Part shown: in pieces, positions 17,279 to 24,344 of the stretch
Position numbering within the stretch: the first letter of the stretch is position 1
How the letters are laid out: each line of letters opens with the position of its first letter
Source of the DNA: an uncultured Flavobacteriales bacterium
GTDB taxonomy: Bacteria > Bacteroidota > Bacteroidia > Flavobacteriales_D > Sanyastnellaceae
Direction: 5' to 3'
Assembly (NCBI GenBank): GCA_938085425.1
Contig: CALKGQ010000028.1
Location: 22,314-86,313 of the forward strand
DNA: 64,000 bases
Position numbers and translations under genes: made by a program
Notes under the pieces: generated by a model
Told to the model about the DNA's origin: nothing
The model's input: the letters and a program-made list of their open reading frames with translations, nothing else
The model's database searches: none

Positions 17279-18540
17279 CCTCAGTCCGGGTATGGGACCC
17301 CAAAGGTCCATGGCACGACCAAACGGTGGACATCCGTGTGGCAGATGGGGTCATCCAACAAGTAGGACCATCGTTGGCTTCCAAAGGGGCAAAAGTGTTG
17401 GAGAGCCCAGGAAGCATGGTCAGCTCTGGCTGGATCGATGGGCAAGTGCATTTCAGAGAGCCAGGAGAAGAAACAAAGGAGGGCATTGTCAGAGGTTTGA
17501 AGGCCGCTTCCGCTGCAGGATTCACGCATGTCGCCTTGCTGCCGTCCAACTCTCCTGCCACGGACCATGCCGGCGCCGTCCTCCATGTCATGGCCAAAGC
17601 CAGTGTTGCCCATGAACATGGCATCCCTGCGAGGGTGCTTCCAATGGCCTGCATCACAGAAGGAGGTCAAGGAGCCCAATTGGCCGAGATGCATGACTTG
17701 AGCCAAGCAGGTGCAGTGGCTTTCACCGACGACGGGCCTCTGCATCGTGTTGGGGTGTTGCAAAGGGCGCTTACCTACGCCCAAACCCATGACAAAACGG
17801 TCATGGACCAACCATTGGACCTCGATTTGAACGCGGAAGGCGTCATGCACGAGGGTGTTGTCAGCACAGAAATGGGACTGACAGGCATCCCTTCGGAAGC
17901 TGAGACGCTTCGTGTGTCGAGAGACTTGGACATTTTGCGGTACACCGGTGGGCGGTTGCACTTCCCCATTTTGACCGCGGCCAAAAGCCTTGATTTGGTG
18001 CGCATCGCCAAGTCCGAAGGCCTTTCCGTAACCTGTGGCACCTCGGCGGTCCACCTCGCCTTTTGTGACGAAGATTTAAGGGGATTCGAGGGAACCCTTC
18101 GGATGTTGCCTCCGCTGAGAAGTGCAAAAGACCAAAGGGCCCTCTGCCATGCCGTGCTCGACGGCACCATCGACATGGTGGTGAGCGACCACCGTCCTGA
18201 AGATTTGGAGCACCACGACGTGGAATTCATGCTCAGTCCCAATGGCGTGGCAGGGCTGCCTTCCGCATTTGCATGGACCTTCCACTCCTTGCATGGCATC
18301 GACACCAAGAATGCACTCGGCGCCACGCTTCGCGCCTTGACCTCCGGTCCTGCAGACGTGCTACAATCGCCGGGCTCCACCATCGAGGAAGGGGCCACCG
18401 TGAACCTCACTTGGTTCCACCCGGAGCTGGACCACCAACCTCATCCGGGGACAGGTGGTGTGAATTTGGGGGCCACTGAAGGCCGAACCAAGGGTCAGGT
18501 CCTCGGCACCTTTGTCGAGAACCGGTCCTGGATGGCCTGA
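17257..18540 (+). CDS. Dihydroorotase homologue lacking metal-ligand histidines
   Basis: A 427-residue amidohydrolase-fold protein of the dihydroorotase group. The usual metal motif DxHxHxREPG reads DGQVHFREPG here: the first ligand histidine is Gln63. The usual HCED segment reads MDQPLDLDL and TPHHL reads SAVHL, so at least three zinc ligands appear lost. DDG and the late aspartate of SDHRPED are kept. A similar degenerate form is, from memory, widespread in Bacteroidota. It may be a structural or pseudo-enzyme partner, or use another chemistry, rather than a normal PyrC. It overlaps the vWA gene by 22 bases and is cotranscribed with it. Family call is strong; activity is doubtful. Confidence 0.88.
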   Translation: MEQAILLTSVRVWDPKGPWHDQTVDIRVADGVIQQVGPSLASKGAKVLESPGSMVSSGWIDGQVHFREPGEETKEGIVRGLKAASAAGFTHVALLPSNSPATDHAGAVLHVMAKASVAHEHGIPARVLPMACITEGGQGAQLAEMHDLSQAGAVAFTDDGPLHRVGVLQRALTYAQTHDKTVMDQPLDLDLNAEGVMHEGVVSTEMGLTGIPSEAETLRVSRDLDILRYTGGRLHFPILTAAKSLDLVRIAKSEGLSVTCGTSAVHLAFCDEDLRGFEGTLRMLPPLRSAKDQRALCHAVLDGTIDMVVSDHRPEDLEHHDVEFMLSPNGVAGLPSAFAWTFHSLHGIDTKNALGATLRALTSGPADVLQSPGSTIEEGATVNLTWFHPELDHQPHPGTGGVNLGATEGRTKGQVLGTFVENRSWMA

Positions 18541-18552
18541 CAGAGCTGAGGT

Positions 18553-18870
18553 TTAAGCCTGGCCTTGAGGCCCCATGTAAGGAAGGGGCATGCCAGCATC
18601 TCCATTGCCATGCTCTTGAATGGGGCCGTGTTGCTTTTCAAAACGCTGGACATTTTCAGCCAACGCCCCCAACAGCCTTTTCACATGTTGCGGCGACATC
18701 ACCACCCTGCTCCTCACCTTGGCTTTGGGCATGCCCGGCATGACCTGGATGAAATCCATCACGAATTCTGCCGGACTGTGTGTGATGACGGCCAAATTGG
18801 CGTACACCCCTGTGGCCTTTTCTTCTGGAAGCTCAATGTTGAGTTTGCCCTTTTTTTCTTGATCTGACAT
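18553..18870 (-). CDS. DUF3467 protein
   Basis: A 105-residue small soluble protein of the DUF3467 family: KLNIELPEEKATGVYANLAV, ITHSPAEFVMDFIQVMPG, AKVRSRVVMSPQHVKRLLGAL. These are common in Bacteroidota and of unknown function. The C-terminal tail is low in complexity (GNGDAGMPLPYMGPQGQA). The start at MSDQEKKG is favoured because a TACCTTGT box with a TTG 17 bases upstream ends 4 bases before it; the longer frame to 18939 would overlap the HAD gene. Confidence 0.88.
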   Translation of the reverse strand: MSDQEKKGKLNIELPEEKATGVYANLAVITHSPAEFVMDFIQVMPGMPKAKVRSRVVMSPQHVKRLLGALAENVQRFEKQHGPIQEHGNGDAGMPLPYMGPQGQA

Positions 18871-18874
18871 GACC

Positions 18875-18905
18875 ACAAGGTACATCAGACATGAAGCGGC
18901 AAGTC
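18875..18905 (-). promoter_or_regulatory. Promoter of the DUF3467 gene
   Basis: Minus-strand TACCTTGT (18875-18882), 4 bases (GGTC) before the ATG at 18870, with TTG at 18900-18902, a 17-bp spacer. It overlaps the 3' end of the HAD gene. Confidence 0.5.
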
Positions 18906-19598
18906 CTTCAGCTGCTCGAGCACCTCGATCGTTTTCCAAGACTCAGGATGCGCATCCAACCCAGGGGCAAAATGAACCCCCCGCCATCCAACGGCTTGCG
19001 CACCCAGGACATCGCTCTCCAAACTGTCGCCAATCATGATGACCCCCGCATCCATTTCCACCTTTGCAAGGGACGCTGCACGGCGGTAGGCTTCAGGATT
19101 GGGCTTTTTCACAGACAGGGCATCGCTGGTGTAGACCCCACGGAAAAATCCAGCGAGACCACTGTTCTCCACCTTGATGTGTTGCACTTCTTCGAATCCA
19201 TTGGTCAAAATCCACATGGCATGTCCCCGAGACGCCAGGCACTCAAGCATGTCCAAGGTTCCTGGAATCAGCGCAGTTTGATAAGGGCTATGGTCCAAAT
19301 AATGTTCCCCCAATTGACTCGCCAAGGATTCATTTTCCGGCATGCCACACCGCTCCATGGCCATCGCAAAACGCTTGGCGCGCAGGGTGGACTTGGTCAT
19401 TTCTCCTGCCCTGAACTGCGCCCAGCACCAATCGTTGGCGGCTTCGTAATGGACAATCCACTCCTGCTCAGACGCGAGACCATGGGAAAGAAGTGCCAAA
19501 TCCTTGACTCCTCTGCGGAGAGCGAGCCGTGAGTTGGTTTCAAAATCCCACAGGGTGTGGTCCAAGTCAAAAAAAAGAGGGGCCAATTTCGAGGTCAT
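18885..19598 (-). CDS. HAD-superfamily hydrolase, YjjG-like
   Basis: A 237-residue phosphatase of the haloacid dehalogenase fold, closest to the YjjG nucleotidase group. Motif I is FFDLDHTLWDF, motif II ILTNGFEEVQ, motif III lysine in VKKPNPEAY, and motif IV GDSLESDVLGA. YjjG-type enzymes dephosphorylate nucleoside monophosphates, including modified ones. Start at MTSKLAPLFFDLD places motif I correctly and overlaps the upstream stop as ATGA; the frame to 19787 only adds antisense-like sequence. Substrate not determined. Confidence 0.9.
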   Translation of the reverse strand: MTSKLAPLFFDLDHTLWDFETNSRLALRRGVKDLALLSHGLASEQEWIVHYEAANDWCWAQFRAGEMTKSTLRAKRFAMAMERCGMPENESLASQLGEHYLDHSPYQTALIPGTLDMLECLASRGHAMWILTNGFEEVQHIKVENSGLAGFFRGVYTSDALSVKKPNPEAYRRAASLAKVEMDAGVIMIGDSLESDVLGAQAVGWRGVHFAPGLDAHPESWKTIEVLEQLKDLPLHV

Positions 19599-20038
19599 GG
19601 TGTCCAGTATTTCACAGCCTCTGATCCTGCAGAAAGAAGGGCTGCCCAAATGGAAAAGGCCGCCATCAACTTCCACATGGTGCCGGGTTGGTGGCGGAAA
19701 TATTTCGCAGCCAGCACAGTCGCCACAGGCACAGAAATCAGACCAGAAATTGCCAAAAGACCTGAGAGGCCCATGGCGTTCTTCCAACGGACGATGGTTC
19801 TTCTCCGCCTTGTGAAGGTGCGTTTGCCACGATCGACACGTGGGCCAAGTCGTTCTTCAAACCAAGCAAACCACCACTTGCCAAAATGCCAAATCCCCCA
19901 AACACCTGCCACTGCTCCAAAAGACGTGGTCGACCACGCAAGCCACCAAGACATGCCTCGTGCAACCATCAAAGAAGGCGTCACGACAAATTTGACCACC
20001 GCCATGAACGCCCACCACAACAGCTCAAGTAGCTCCAT
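19595..20038 (-). CDS. Small membrane protein of unknown function
   Basis: A 147-residue protein with about four hydrophobic stretches: LLWWAFMAVVKFVV, WWLAWSTTSFGAVAGVWGIW, AMGLSGLLAISGLISVPVATV and MWKLMAAFSIWAALLS. A strongly basic loop (RGKRTFTRRRRTIVRWK) lies between the second and third, predicted cytoplasmic. I recognise no family. Its end overlaps the HAD gene (ATGA) and its start lies 2 bp beyond the deacetylase stop, with a TACCTTAT box 4 bases before the ATG. Confidence 0.7.
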   Translation of the reverse strand: MELLELLWWAFMAVVKFVVTPSLMVARGMSWWLAWSTTSFGAVAGVWGIWHFGKWWFAWFEERLGPRVDRGKRTFTRRRRTIVRWKNAMGLSGLLAISGLISVPVATVLAAKYFRHQPGTMWKLMAAFSIWAALLSAGSEAVKYWTP

Positions 20039-20040
20039 GG

Positions 20041-21447
20041 CTATAAGGTAGTCACCCCGAGGTGTTGGGCATGGCCCAACATGTGAACGTATGTTGCCCG
20101 CCATCCCTCCCATTCCCCATCCTCACTCACCGACGTGTTGTGCCAACAAGACATCCATTGGCCGCCCACAACGGCCACGGCGTCCATGGATCGCGTCAAT
20201 TCAACGACTGCCTTTTGTGGCGTCCACCCCAAGGGGCCTCGCATGGCCTCGTCCATGACGGCCATGGGTTGAATGACAAGGGACATGCATTCCTCGCGTG
20301 TCAAATCATATGCCTGGAAGGGTTGGCTGATGCCATTCCTGAACCCCATGTCGTCCGACCACCCCAAGGAGGCATCGTGTGAGATGCCATGCTCCACCAA
20401 GCGCTTCCACCATTTGCCTGGTGTCCCACGCAAAAAATGGGAACGCACCGCATGGGGGTCAATGCCCGGCCACGAATGCACCATCGTCGATTCCGCATCG
20501 AACACCCCTGAATCGCTCAGGGCAGTCCAACTGGGGTGCCAAGACACCCGGTGTTCAGGCCCGGCGAGATCAAGTTGCTCCACCAATGCTGGCAACACCG
20601 ACCGGGCAGGGTCCAAACCTACATCGAACGGCTTTCTTCGATTGGCCGCGAGCACAAACCACGTCAACGGCATTCCATGGTGCGTCTTCGTGATCCAACC
20701 ATAGGTGTCATAAGGATCCCTCCAACGGCCCTTCATCACGCTCCATCTTTCCAACACCAACGACCAGCGGCCCATGAAAACATCACGGCATTGCAGGGCC
20801 CAATGCTTCCTCCGCGACCGGCCCAAATGCTTGAACGCCACATCCACATCGAAGGTCCATTGGCAAGTCATCGTGGGGATTTCTGCCCACTCCGTTCTGC
20901 CGCGAAGTCCGTGCCACATGCACTCCACCCAAGGGAGGCGGTGCTGATCCGCAGCGGCCCATTTGGAGCCATGGAAGTGAACCTCCTGTTGACTGGATGC
21001 CCAAGGGGCGGACCCAACCTGCGGCCGGCCATGCAAGTCCAACGCGAATTCCCCAGCCTGTTCTGACCAGCACGTGAGGGCCCAAAACGTCACTGCCAAC
21101 GGGTCCATCGGCAAGAAAGAGGACGCGTCCTCTTGTGGTTCAGGATCCCTGGGGGCGAAAAAAGGAAGCCAAAGGGCCATCTTCTCGTTCTCACTCCACA
21201 ATCCCCATTGACACCTCACCCCATCCTTGGGTTGCAAGCTTGACGTCACCAGCGAATGGTCCTCCCAAGTCGCCACTGTCTTCCCATCCCAATGAAGTGA
21301 GGATTCTCCCTTGATCGCACCTTCCGAACTCCAGGACCACGATTGACCCCACCACCGTCCCAAAACGGTGTCCAAAACATACGTCTGTCGCGGACTGAGC
21401 GCTGCGCTTTGAAACAGCCACTTTGCCTGGGACGACGACTCACCCAT
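20041..21447 (-). CDS. DUF7033 / polysaccharide-deacetylase-like protein
   Basis: A 468-residue protein of the Bacteroidota family that joins an N-terminal DUF7033 region (PRQTYVLDTVLGRWWG) to a NodB-like deacetylase fold. Landmarks: LPMDPLAVTFWALTCWSE, the metal-site strand WTFDVDVAFKHLG, SWHPSW, VRSHFLRGTP and ASLGWSDDMGFRNG. It probably removes acetyl groups from a cell-surface polysaccharide precursor. Start at MGESSSQAKW overlaps the wecB stop by 8 bases; a longer frame to 21687 lies inside wecB and was rejected. Next to wecB it suggests a surface-polysaccharide operon. No signal peptide is evident. Confidence 0.82.
   Translation of the reverse strand: MGESSSQAKWLFQSAALSPRQTYVLDTVLGRWWGQSWSWSSEGAIKGESSLHWDGKTVATWEDHSLVTSSLQPKDGVRCQWGLWSENEKMALWLPFFAPRDPEPQEDASSFLPMDPLAVTFWALTCWSEQAGEFALDLHGRPQVGSAPWASSQQEVHFHGSKWAAADQHRLPWVECMWHGLRGRTEWAEIPTMTCQWTFDVDVAFKHLGRSRRKHWALQCRDVFMGRWSLVLERWSVMKGRWRDPYDTYGWITKTHHGMPLTWFVLAANRRKPFDVGLDPARSVLPALVEQLDLAGPEHRVSWHPSWTALSDSGVFDAESTMVHSWPGIDPHAVRSHFLRGTPGKWWKRLVEHGISHDASLGWSDDMGFRNGISQPFQAYDLTREECMSLVIQPMAVMDEAMRGPLGWTPQKAVVELTRSMDAVAVVGGQWMSCWHNTSVSEDGEWEGWRATYVHMLGHAQHLGVTTL
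20043..20050 (-). promoter_or_regulatory. -7 promoter box, small membrane protein gene
   Basis: Minus-strand TACCTTAT, 4 bases (AGCC) before the ATG at 20038; it overlaps the stop codon of the upstream deacetylase gene. No clear -33 TTG. Confidence 0.4.
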
Positions 21448-22579
21448 GGTGCACCGCCATATGTTCCAGGGCGTCCACCAATTCCACTGCCGCAAGTCCG
21501 TTGCCGTACAAATCGTCTGGCACATGCCCCCCCTTTCCCAGCATTTCATCCGCCAAAGACGACAACTCGGTTGGGCCAGATGCCAAAACGGATTGGCCTC
21601 GATCCACTTGCTCTGTCCATTCCGTTGAATCCCTGAGTACCACACAACGTGTCCCCAGGCTAAAGCTCTCTTTTTGCACCCCCCCACTGTCTGTCAAGAC
21701 CAATGGCGCGGCGTGAATGCACTTCAACAAATTCAGGTAACCAAGCGGCTCTTCCAGCTTCCAACCTCGGTTGCCCAATTCCTTTCGCCAATCTGGTCGG
21801 TGAAGGTCCAAGGCTTGGGCTGTGCGCGGATGGACAGGCCAAATGACCTCGAGTTGTCGGGATGTCAACCAATCTTCGATGGCGTCCAGCCACGACAAAA
21901 GACGGGGACCGTCATCCACATTGCTTGGACGATGCATGGTCAGCAAAACAGGGCCTTTCGAAGCTTGATCCAAAGGGAAAGTGGATCCAAAATGCAACGC
22001 GTTGTCATGCATCACATCCCCCATCCTAAGCACCCTCGGATGCACAGGACTCGGTCGATGTGTCGGGTCCGAATCCACGATGCCTTCAGCCCCCAAATGC
22101 TGCACCGCAGCATCCGTGGGACAAATCAAAACCGAGGACATCCGATCGCAAAGCACGCGGTTGACTTCCTCTGGCATTCCCCAGTCGTGGGAGCGCAGCC
22201 CCGCTTCCACATGGACAATGGGAACGCCCACTGCCGCAGCGGCCCACGCTCCAGCGAGGGTTGAATCCGTGTCCCCAAAGACCATCACCCATCGGGGGGG
22301 GTGTCCTTCGATGTCAGCCCGAATGCCGTCCATCATGTCCCCAAGTCTTTTCTCCCGGGAAGATGTGTCGGGGTGCAACCTCACGTGCGGCACCGGCAGT
22401 CCAAGTTCATGAAAGAATTGGTCGCTCAAGGCCCCGTCATGGTGTTGGCCGGTGTGCAGCCACCGAACCTCCCACTCAGGGCGATCCTTCAGCGCACGAT
22501 GCAAAGCCGCAGCCTTGATGAATTGCGGCCTGGCGCCCACAATCACCAGCATGCTTTGGGGTTGAGTCAATTCAGCCAT
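21440..22579 (-). CDS. wecB: UDP-N-acetylglucosamine 2-epimerase (non-hydrolysing)
   Basis: A 379-residue GT-B-fold enzyme interconverting UDP-GlcNAc and UDP-ManNAc for surface polysaccharides. Conserved parts: IVGARPQFIKAA, HTGQHHD, VFGDTDSTLAG, HVEAGLRSHDWGMPEEVNR, LLTMHRPSNVDDG (usually HRxEN) and TDSGGVQKES. DWGMPEE and HRPSN differ slightly from the common forms. A near-ideal promoter lies upstream inside radC. The deacetylase gene overlaps its end by 8 bases. Start at residue 10 (MLVIVGARP) is an alternative. Confidence 0.93.
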   Translation of the reverse strand: MAELTQPQSMLVIVGARPQFIKAAALHRALKDRPEWEVRWLHTGQHHDGALSDQFFHELGLPVPHVRLHPDTSSREKRLGDMMDGIRADIEGHPPRWVMVFGDTDSTLAGAWAAAAVGVPIVHVEAGLRSHDWGMPEEVNRVLCDRMSSVLICPTDAAVQHLGAEGIVDSDPTHRPSPVHPRVLRMGDVMHDNALHFGSTFPLDQASKGPVLLTMHRPSNVDDGPRLLSWLDAIEDWLTSRQLEVIWPVHPRTAQALDLHRPDWRKELGNRGWKLEEPLGYLNLLKCIHAAPLVLTDSGGVQKESFSLGTRCVVLRDSTEWTEQVDRGQSVLASGPTELSSLADEMLGKGGHVPDDLYGNGLAAVELVDALEHMAVHHG

Positions 22580-23232
22580 CCTTCGTCGGCAAAGCTAACG
22601 TACCCGTCGCCCGCCACAATCACATGGTCCAAAATGGGCAAGTCCAACAACAGCCCAGCCCTGCAAAGAGAGCGGGTCAGCTCACGATCCGATGCACTTG
22701 GCCGGGGATTCCCCGAAGGATGGTTGTGCACGAGCACCATGGCCGCTGCCCGCATGGCCAGGGCTCGACCAAAAACAATTTTGGGATCCACCACCGTCCC
22801 AGTGAGGCCTCCCTTGGAGATGCAAACCTCGGCCAATACATCGTTGGACCGTTTCAAGAGCATGATCCAGAATTCTTCGTGCTGCAAATCGGACAACCTC
22901 GATTGAAACCGACCAAAGACATCTTGGCTTCCTTTCATCATTTGGGGCAAGGGCCTCGAGGCATGTTGACGCCGTCGCCCAAGCTCCATGGCCGCCGCCA
23001 CCAAAAAAGCCTTCGCGGGTCCCACCCCTGGCACCTGGGTCAAACAGTCCGGAGGCCAAGTGGCCAGGTTGTGCAATGAACCTCCTGCGAGATGCAAAAG
23101 ATCATCTGCCAAGCGCTCCGCAGGTCGACCTGGCTGACCTGTCCCCAGCAGCAATGCAAGCAACTCCGCGTCCTGAAGCGAACCAAGGCCTTCCCTTTCC
23201 ATCCGCTCTCTGGGTCTCAATGTCTCCATCAT
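22567..23232 (-). CDS. radC: RadC-family JAB/MPN-domain protein
   Basis: A 221-residue UPF0758/RadC protein with an N-terminal helix-hairpin-helix region (LTQVPGVGPAKAFLVAAAMELGRR is split across it) and a C-terminal JAB1/MPN domain. The metal motif is complete: VHNHPSGNPRPSASD, with conserved E upstream. Despite the name, a direct DNA-repair role is not supported in other bacteria. The start is one of two adjacent ATGs (23232 or 23229); the rpsT terminator ends only 5 bases before, so no separate promoter space exists. It overlaps wecB by 13 bases. Confidence 0.92.
   Translation of the reverse strand: MMETLRPRERMEREGLGSLQDAELLALLLGTGQPGRPAERLADDLLHLAGGSLHNLATWPPDCLTQVPGVGPAKAFLVAAAMELGRRRQHASRPLPQMMKGSQDVFGRFQSRLSDLQHEEFWIMLLKRSNDVLAEVCISKGGLTGTVVDPKIVFGRALAMRAAAMVLVHNHPSGNPRPSASDRELTRSLCRAGLLLDLPILDHVIVAGDGYVSFADEGWLN
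22590..22620 (-). promoter_or_regulatory. Promoter of wecB operon
   Basis: Minus strand: ATTG (22617-22620), exactly 19 bases, then TAGCTTTG (22590-22597), a textbook Bacteroidota sigma-A promoter, 10 bases before the wecB ATG at 22579. It lies inside the 3' end of radC. Confidence 0.7.
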
Positions 23233-23237
23233 GGCAC

Positions 23238-23267
23238 AAAAAAAGCCCTCCGCGAGATGCGGAGGGC
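23238..23267 (-). terminator. rpsT intrinsic terminator
   Basis: Minus-strand stem GCCCTCCGC / GCGGAGGGC with a 5-base loop, followed by seven T. It lies downstream of rpsT and its T-tract ends about 5 bases before the radC ATG. Confidence 0.88.
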
Positions 23268-23299
23268 CCATGCGTTTGTCAGCGCATACCTTCAATCCA

Positions 23300-23551
23300 T
23301 CAGAGACTTCCGACGTGCTTGGTCAAGCTTGATTTGAGGTTGGCTGCTTTGTTCTTGTGGATGATGTTCCGCTTGGCCAGTTTGTCCAACATTGCACTCA
23401 CGACGGGGAGAAGCGCAGAAGCTTCTTTGGCGTCAGTGGAGTCGCGCAGGTTGCGCACGGCGTTGCGGGCCGTCTTGTGCTGGTAACGGTTGCGGTCGCG
23501 CTTCTTCTCGTCGGAACGAATGCGCTTGAGGGCTGATTTGTGATGTGCCAT
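23300..23551 (-). CDS. rpsT: 30S ribosomal protein S20
   Basis: An 83-residue basic ribosomal protein binding 16S rRNA. MAHHKSALKRIRSDEKK is the S20 start and KNIIHKNKAANLKS-type sequence ends it (RNIIHKNKAANLKSSLTKHV). Length is normal. A longer frame to 23608 lacks similarity. It is monocistronic in appearance: strong own promoter 28 bases upstream and own terminator. Confidence 0.97.
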   Translation of the reverse strand: MAHHKSALKRIRSDEKKRDRNRYQHKTARNAVRNLRDSTDAKEASALLPVVSAMLDKLAKRNIIHKNKAANLKSSLTKHVGSL

Positions 23552-23578
23552 GGATGGACTTTGCTGAAAACAGGGGTG

Positions 23579-23609
23579 CAAATATAGCGAGAGGTGGCAG
23601 GATGACAAT
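23579..23609 (-). promoter_or_regulatory. rpsT promoter
   Basis: Minus strand: ATTG (23606-23609), a 19-base spacer, then TATATTTG (23579-23586), a perfect TAnnTTTG. The leader is about 25 bases, so rpsT has a normal 5' UTR, unlike many genes here. Confidence 0.75.
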
Positions 23610-23635
23610 GGGTTTTGGTCAAAAATCCCAGAATG

Positions 23636-24100
23636 TCACCAAGCCAGCAACAAATCCAGTTGCAAATAGCCGCCGTAAAGGCTGTGCCGCGTGGGCTCGT
23701 CGTCCATCAAATCCCTCGGCACAAAGGTCACCTGCCCTACGAAGTCATCAAGGGAGTCATCGTCTTGATCGAAGAGACGCAATTCCACCGTTTGGTCCAA
23801 CTCCACACCTTGAAACACCAAATCTTGTGCCGCCAATCGGACAGGCAATGCCTCATTGATGCCCACTTCCGAGGTGGCGTACGGTGTTTCCTGCACGGAG
23901 ACTTCCACAAAGAAGTCTGGCAGTCCATCTTCTCCCCAAGGATCCTCGCTGTAGGCCTGGTCGTAGGCCATCACCTCAAAAAAGGAAATGCGGACTTCAG
24001 GATTCCCACCTCCGTCCCCACAACCAGAACATCCTGTGAGGAACATCAAGAGCGCACCCAAAGTCCATGGGCCCAGAGACAAAAAACGCATGCGTTCCAT
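23636..24100 (-). CDS. Hypothetical lipoprotein
   Basis: A 154-residue acidic lipoprotein: signal peptide ending LTGC (Cys24), then a spacer CSGCGDGGG and a compact beta-rich body (VRISFFEVMAYD, LPDFFVEVSV, VELRLFDQDDDSLDDFVGQ). The aspartate cluster DQDDDSLDD resembles Ca2+-binding C2-type loops, but this is only a resemblance. Stands alone between rpsT and the FG-GAP gene. A TACCTTAC box lies 4 bases before the ATG, with a TTG 16 bases farther up. Confidence 0.75.
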   Translation of the reverse strand: MERMRFLSLGPWTLGALLMFLTGCSGCGDGGGNPEVRISFFEVMAYDQAYSEDPWGEDGLPDFFVEVSVQETPYATSEVGINEALPVRLAAQDLVFQGVELDQTVELRLFDQDDDSLDDFVGQVTFVPRDLMDDEPTRHSLYGGYLQLDLLLAW

Positions 24101-24104
24101 GATT

Positions 24105-24131
24105 GTAAGGTACCAAAGTTTGGCGCAACAA
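24105..24131 (-). promoter_or_regulatory. Promoter of hypothetical lipoprotein
   Basis: Minus-strand TACCTTAC (24105-24112), 4 bases (AATC) before the ATG at 24100, and TTG at 24129-24131, a 16-base spacer. Confidence 0.5.
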
Positions 24132-24153
24132 GAAGGGCGCCTAAGCGCCCTTC
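24132..24153. repeat. Perfect 9-bp palindromic hairpin
   Basis: GAAGGGCGC, loop CTAA, GCGCCCTTC. It lies in the 244-bp divergent spacer (24101-24344), just beyond the lipoprotein promoter. No T-tract follows on either strand, so it is not a standard terminator. The rest of the spacer (24160-24300) is AT-richer and holds nothing else I can name. Confidence 0.6.
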
Positions 24154-24305
24154 CATCCTAACAATCTACTTGTACCCAATCAAACAGCCAGTGCGTGAGC
24201 ATCCGGTCATTATCTTGATGCACGACACAAACCTAACACCACACACATATAAGACCTGAACATTATATACTGAGTGTTGAAAAAAGTTCTTCACACCTCG
24301 TCTTG

Positions 24306-24335
24306 TTGCCGACGAACCGCACAACCGTATCTTAG
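24306..24335 (+). promoter_or_regulatory. Promoter of FG-GAP repeat gene
   Basis: TTG (24306-24308), 19-base spacer, TATCTTAG (24328-24335). The box touches the first in-frame ATG (24336), so translation more likely begins at the second ATG (24345). Confidence 0.6.
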
Positions 24336-24344
24336 ATGGACCGC

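Noticed and set aside
21448..21687. N-terminal extension of the DUF7033 frame
   Set aside because: Lies within wecB in another frame; no DUF7033 likeness before MGESSSQ.
24160..24300. Possible small RNA or tRNA in the 244-bp spacer
   Set aside because: No cloverleaf, no T-loop GTTCRA pattern and no terminator at its end.
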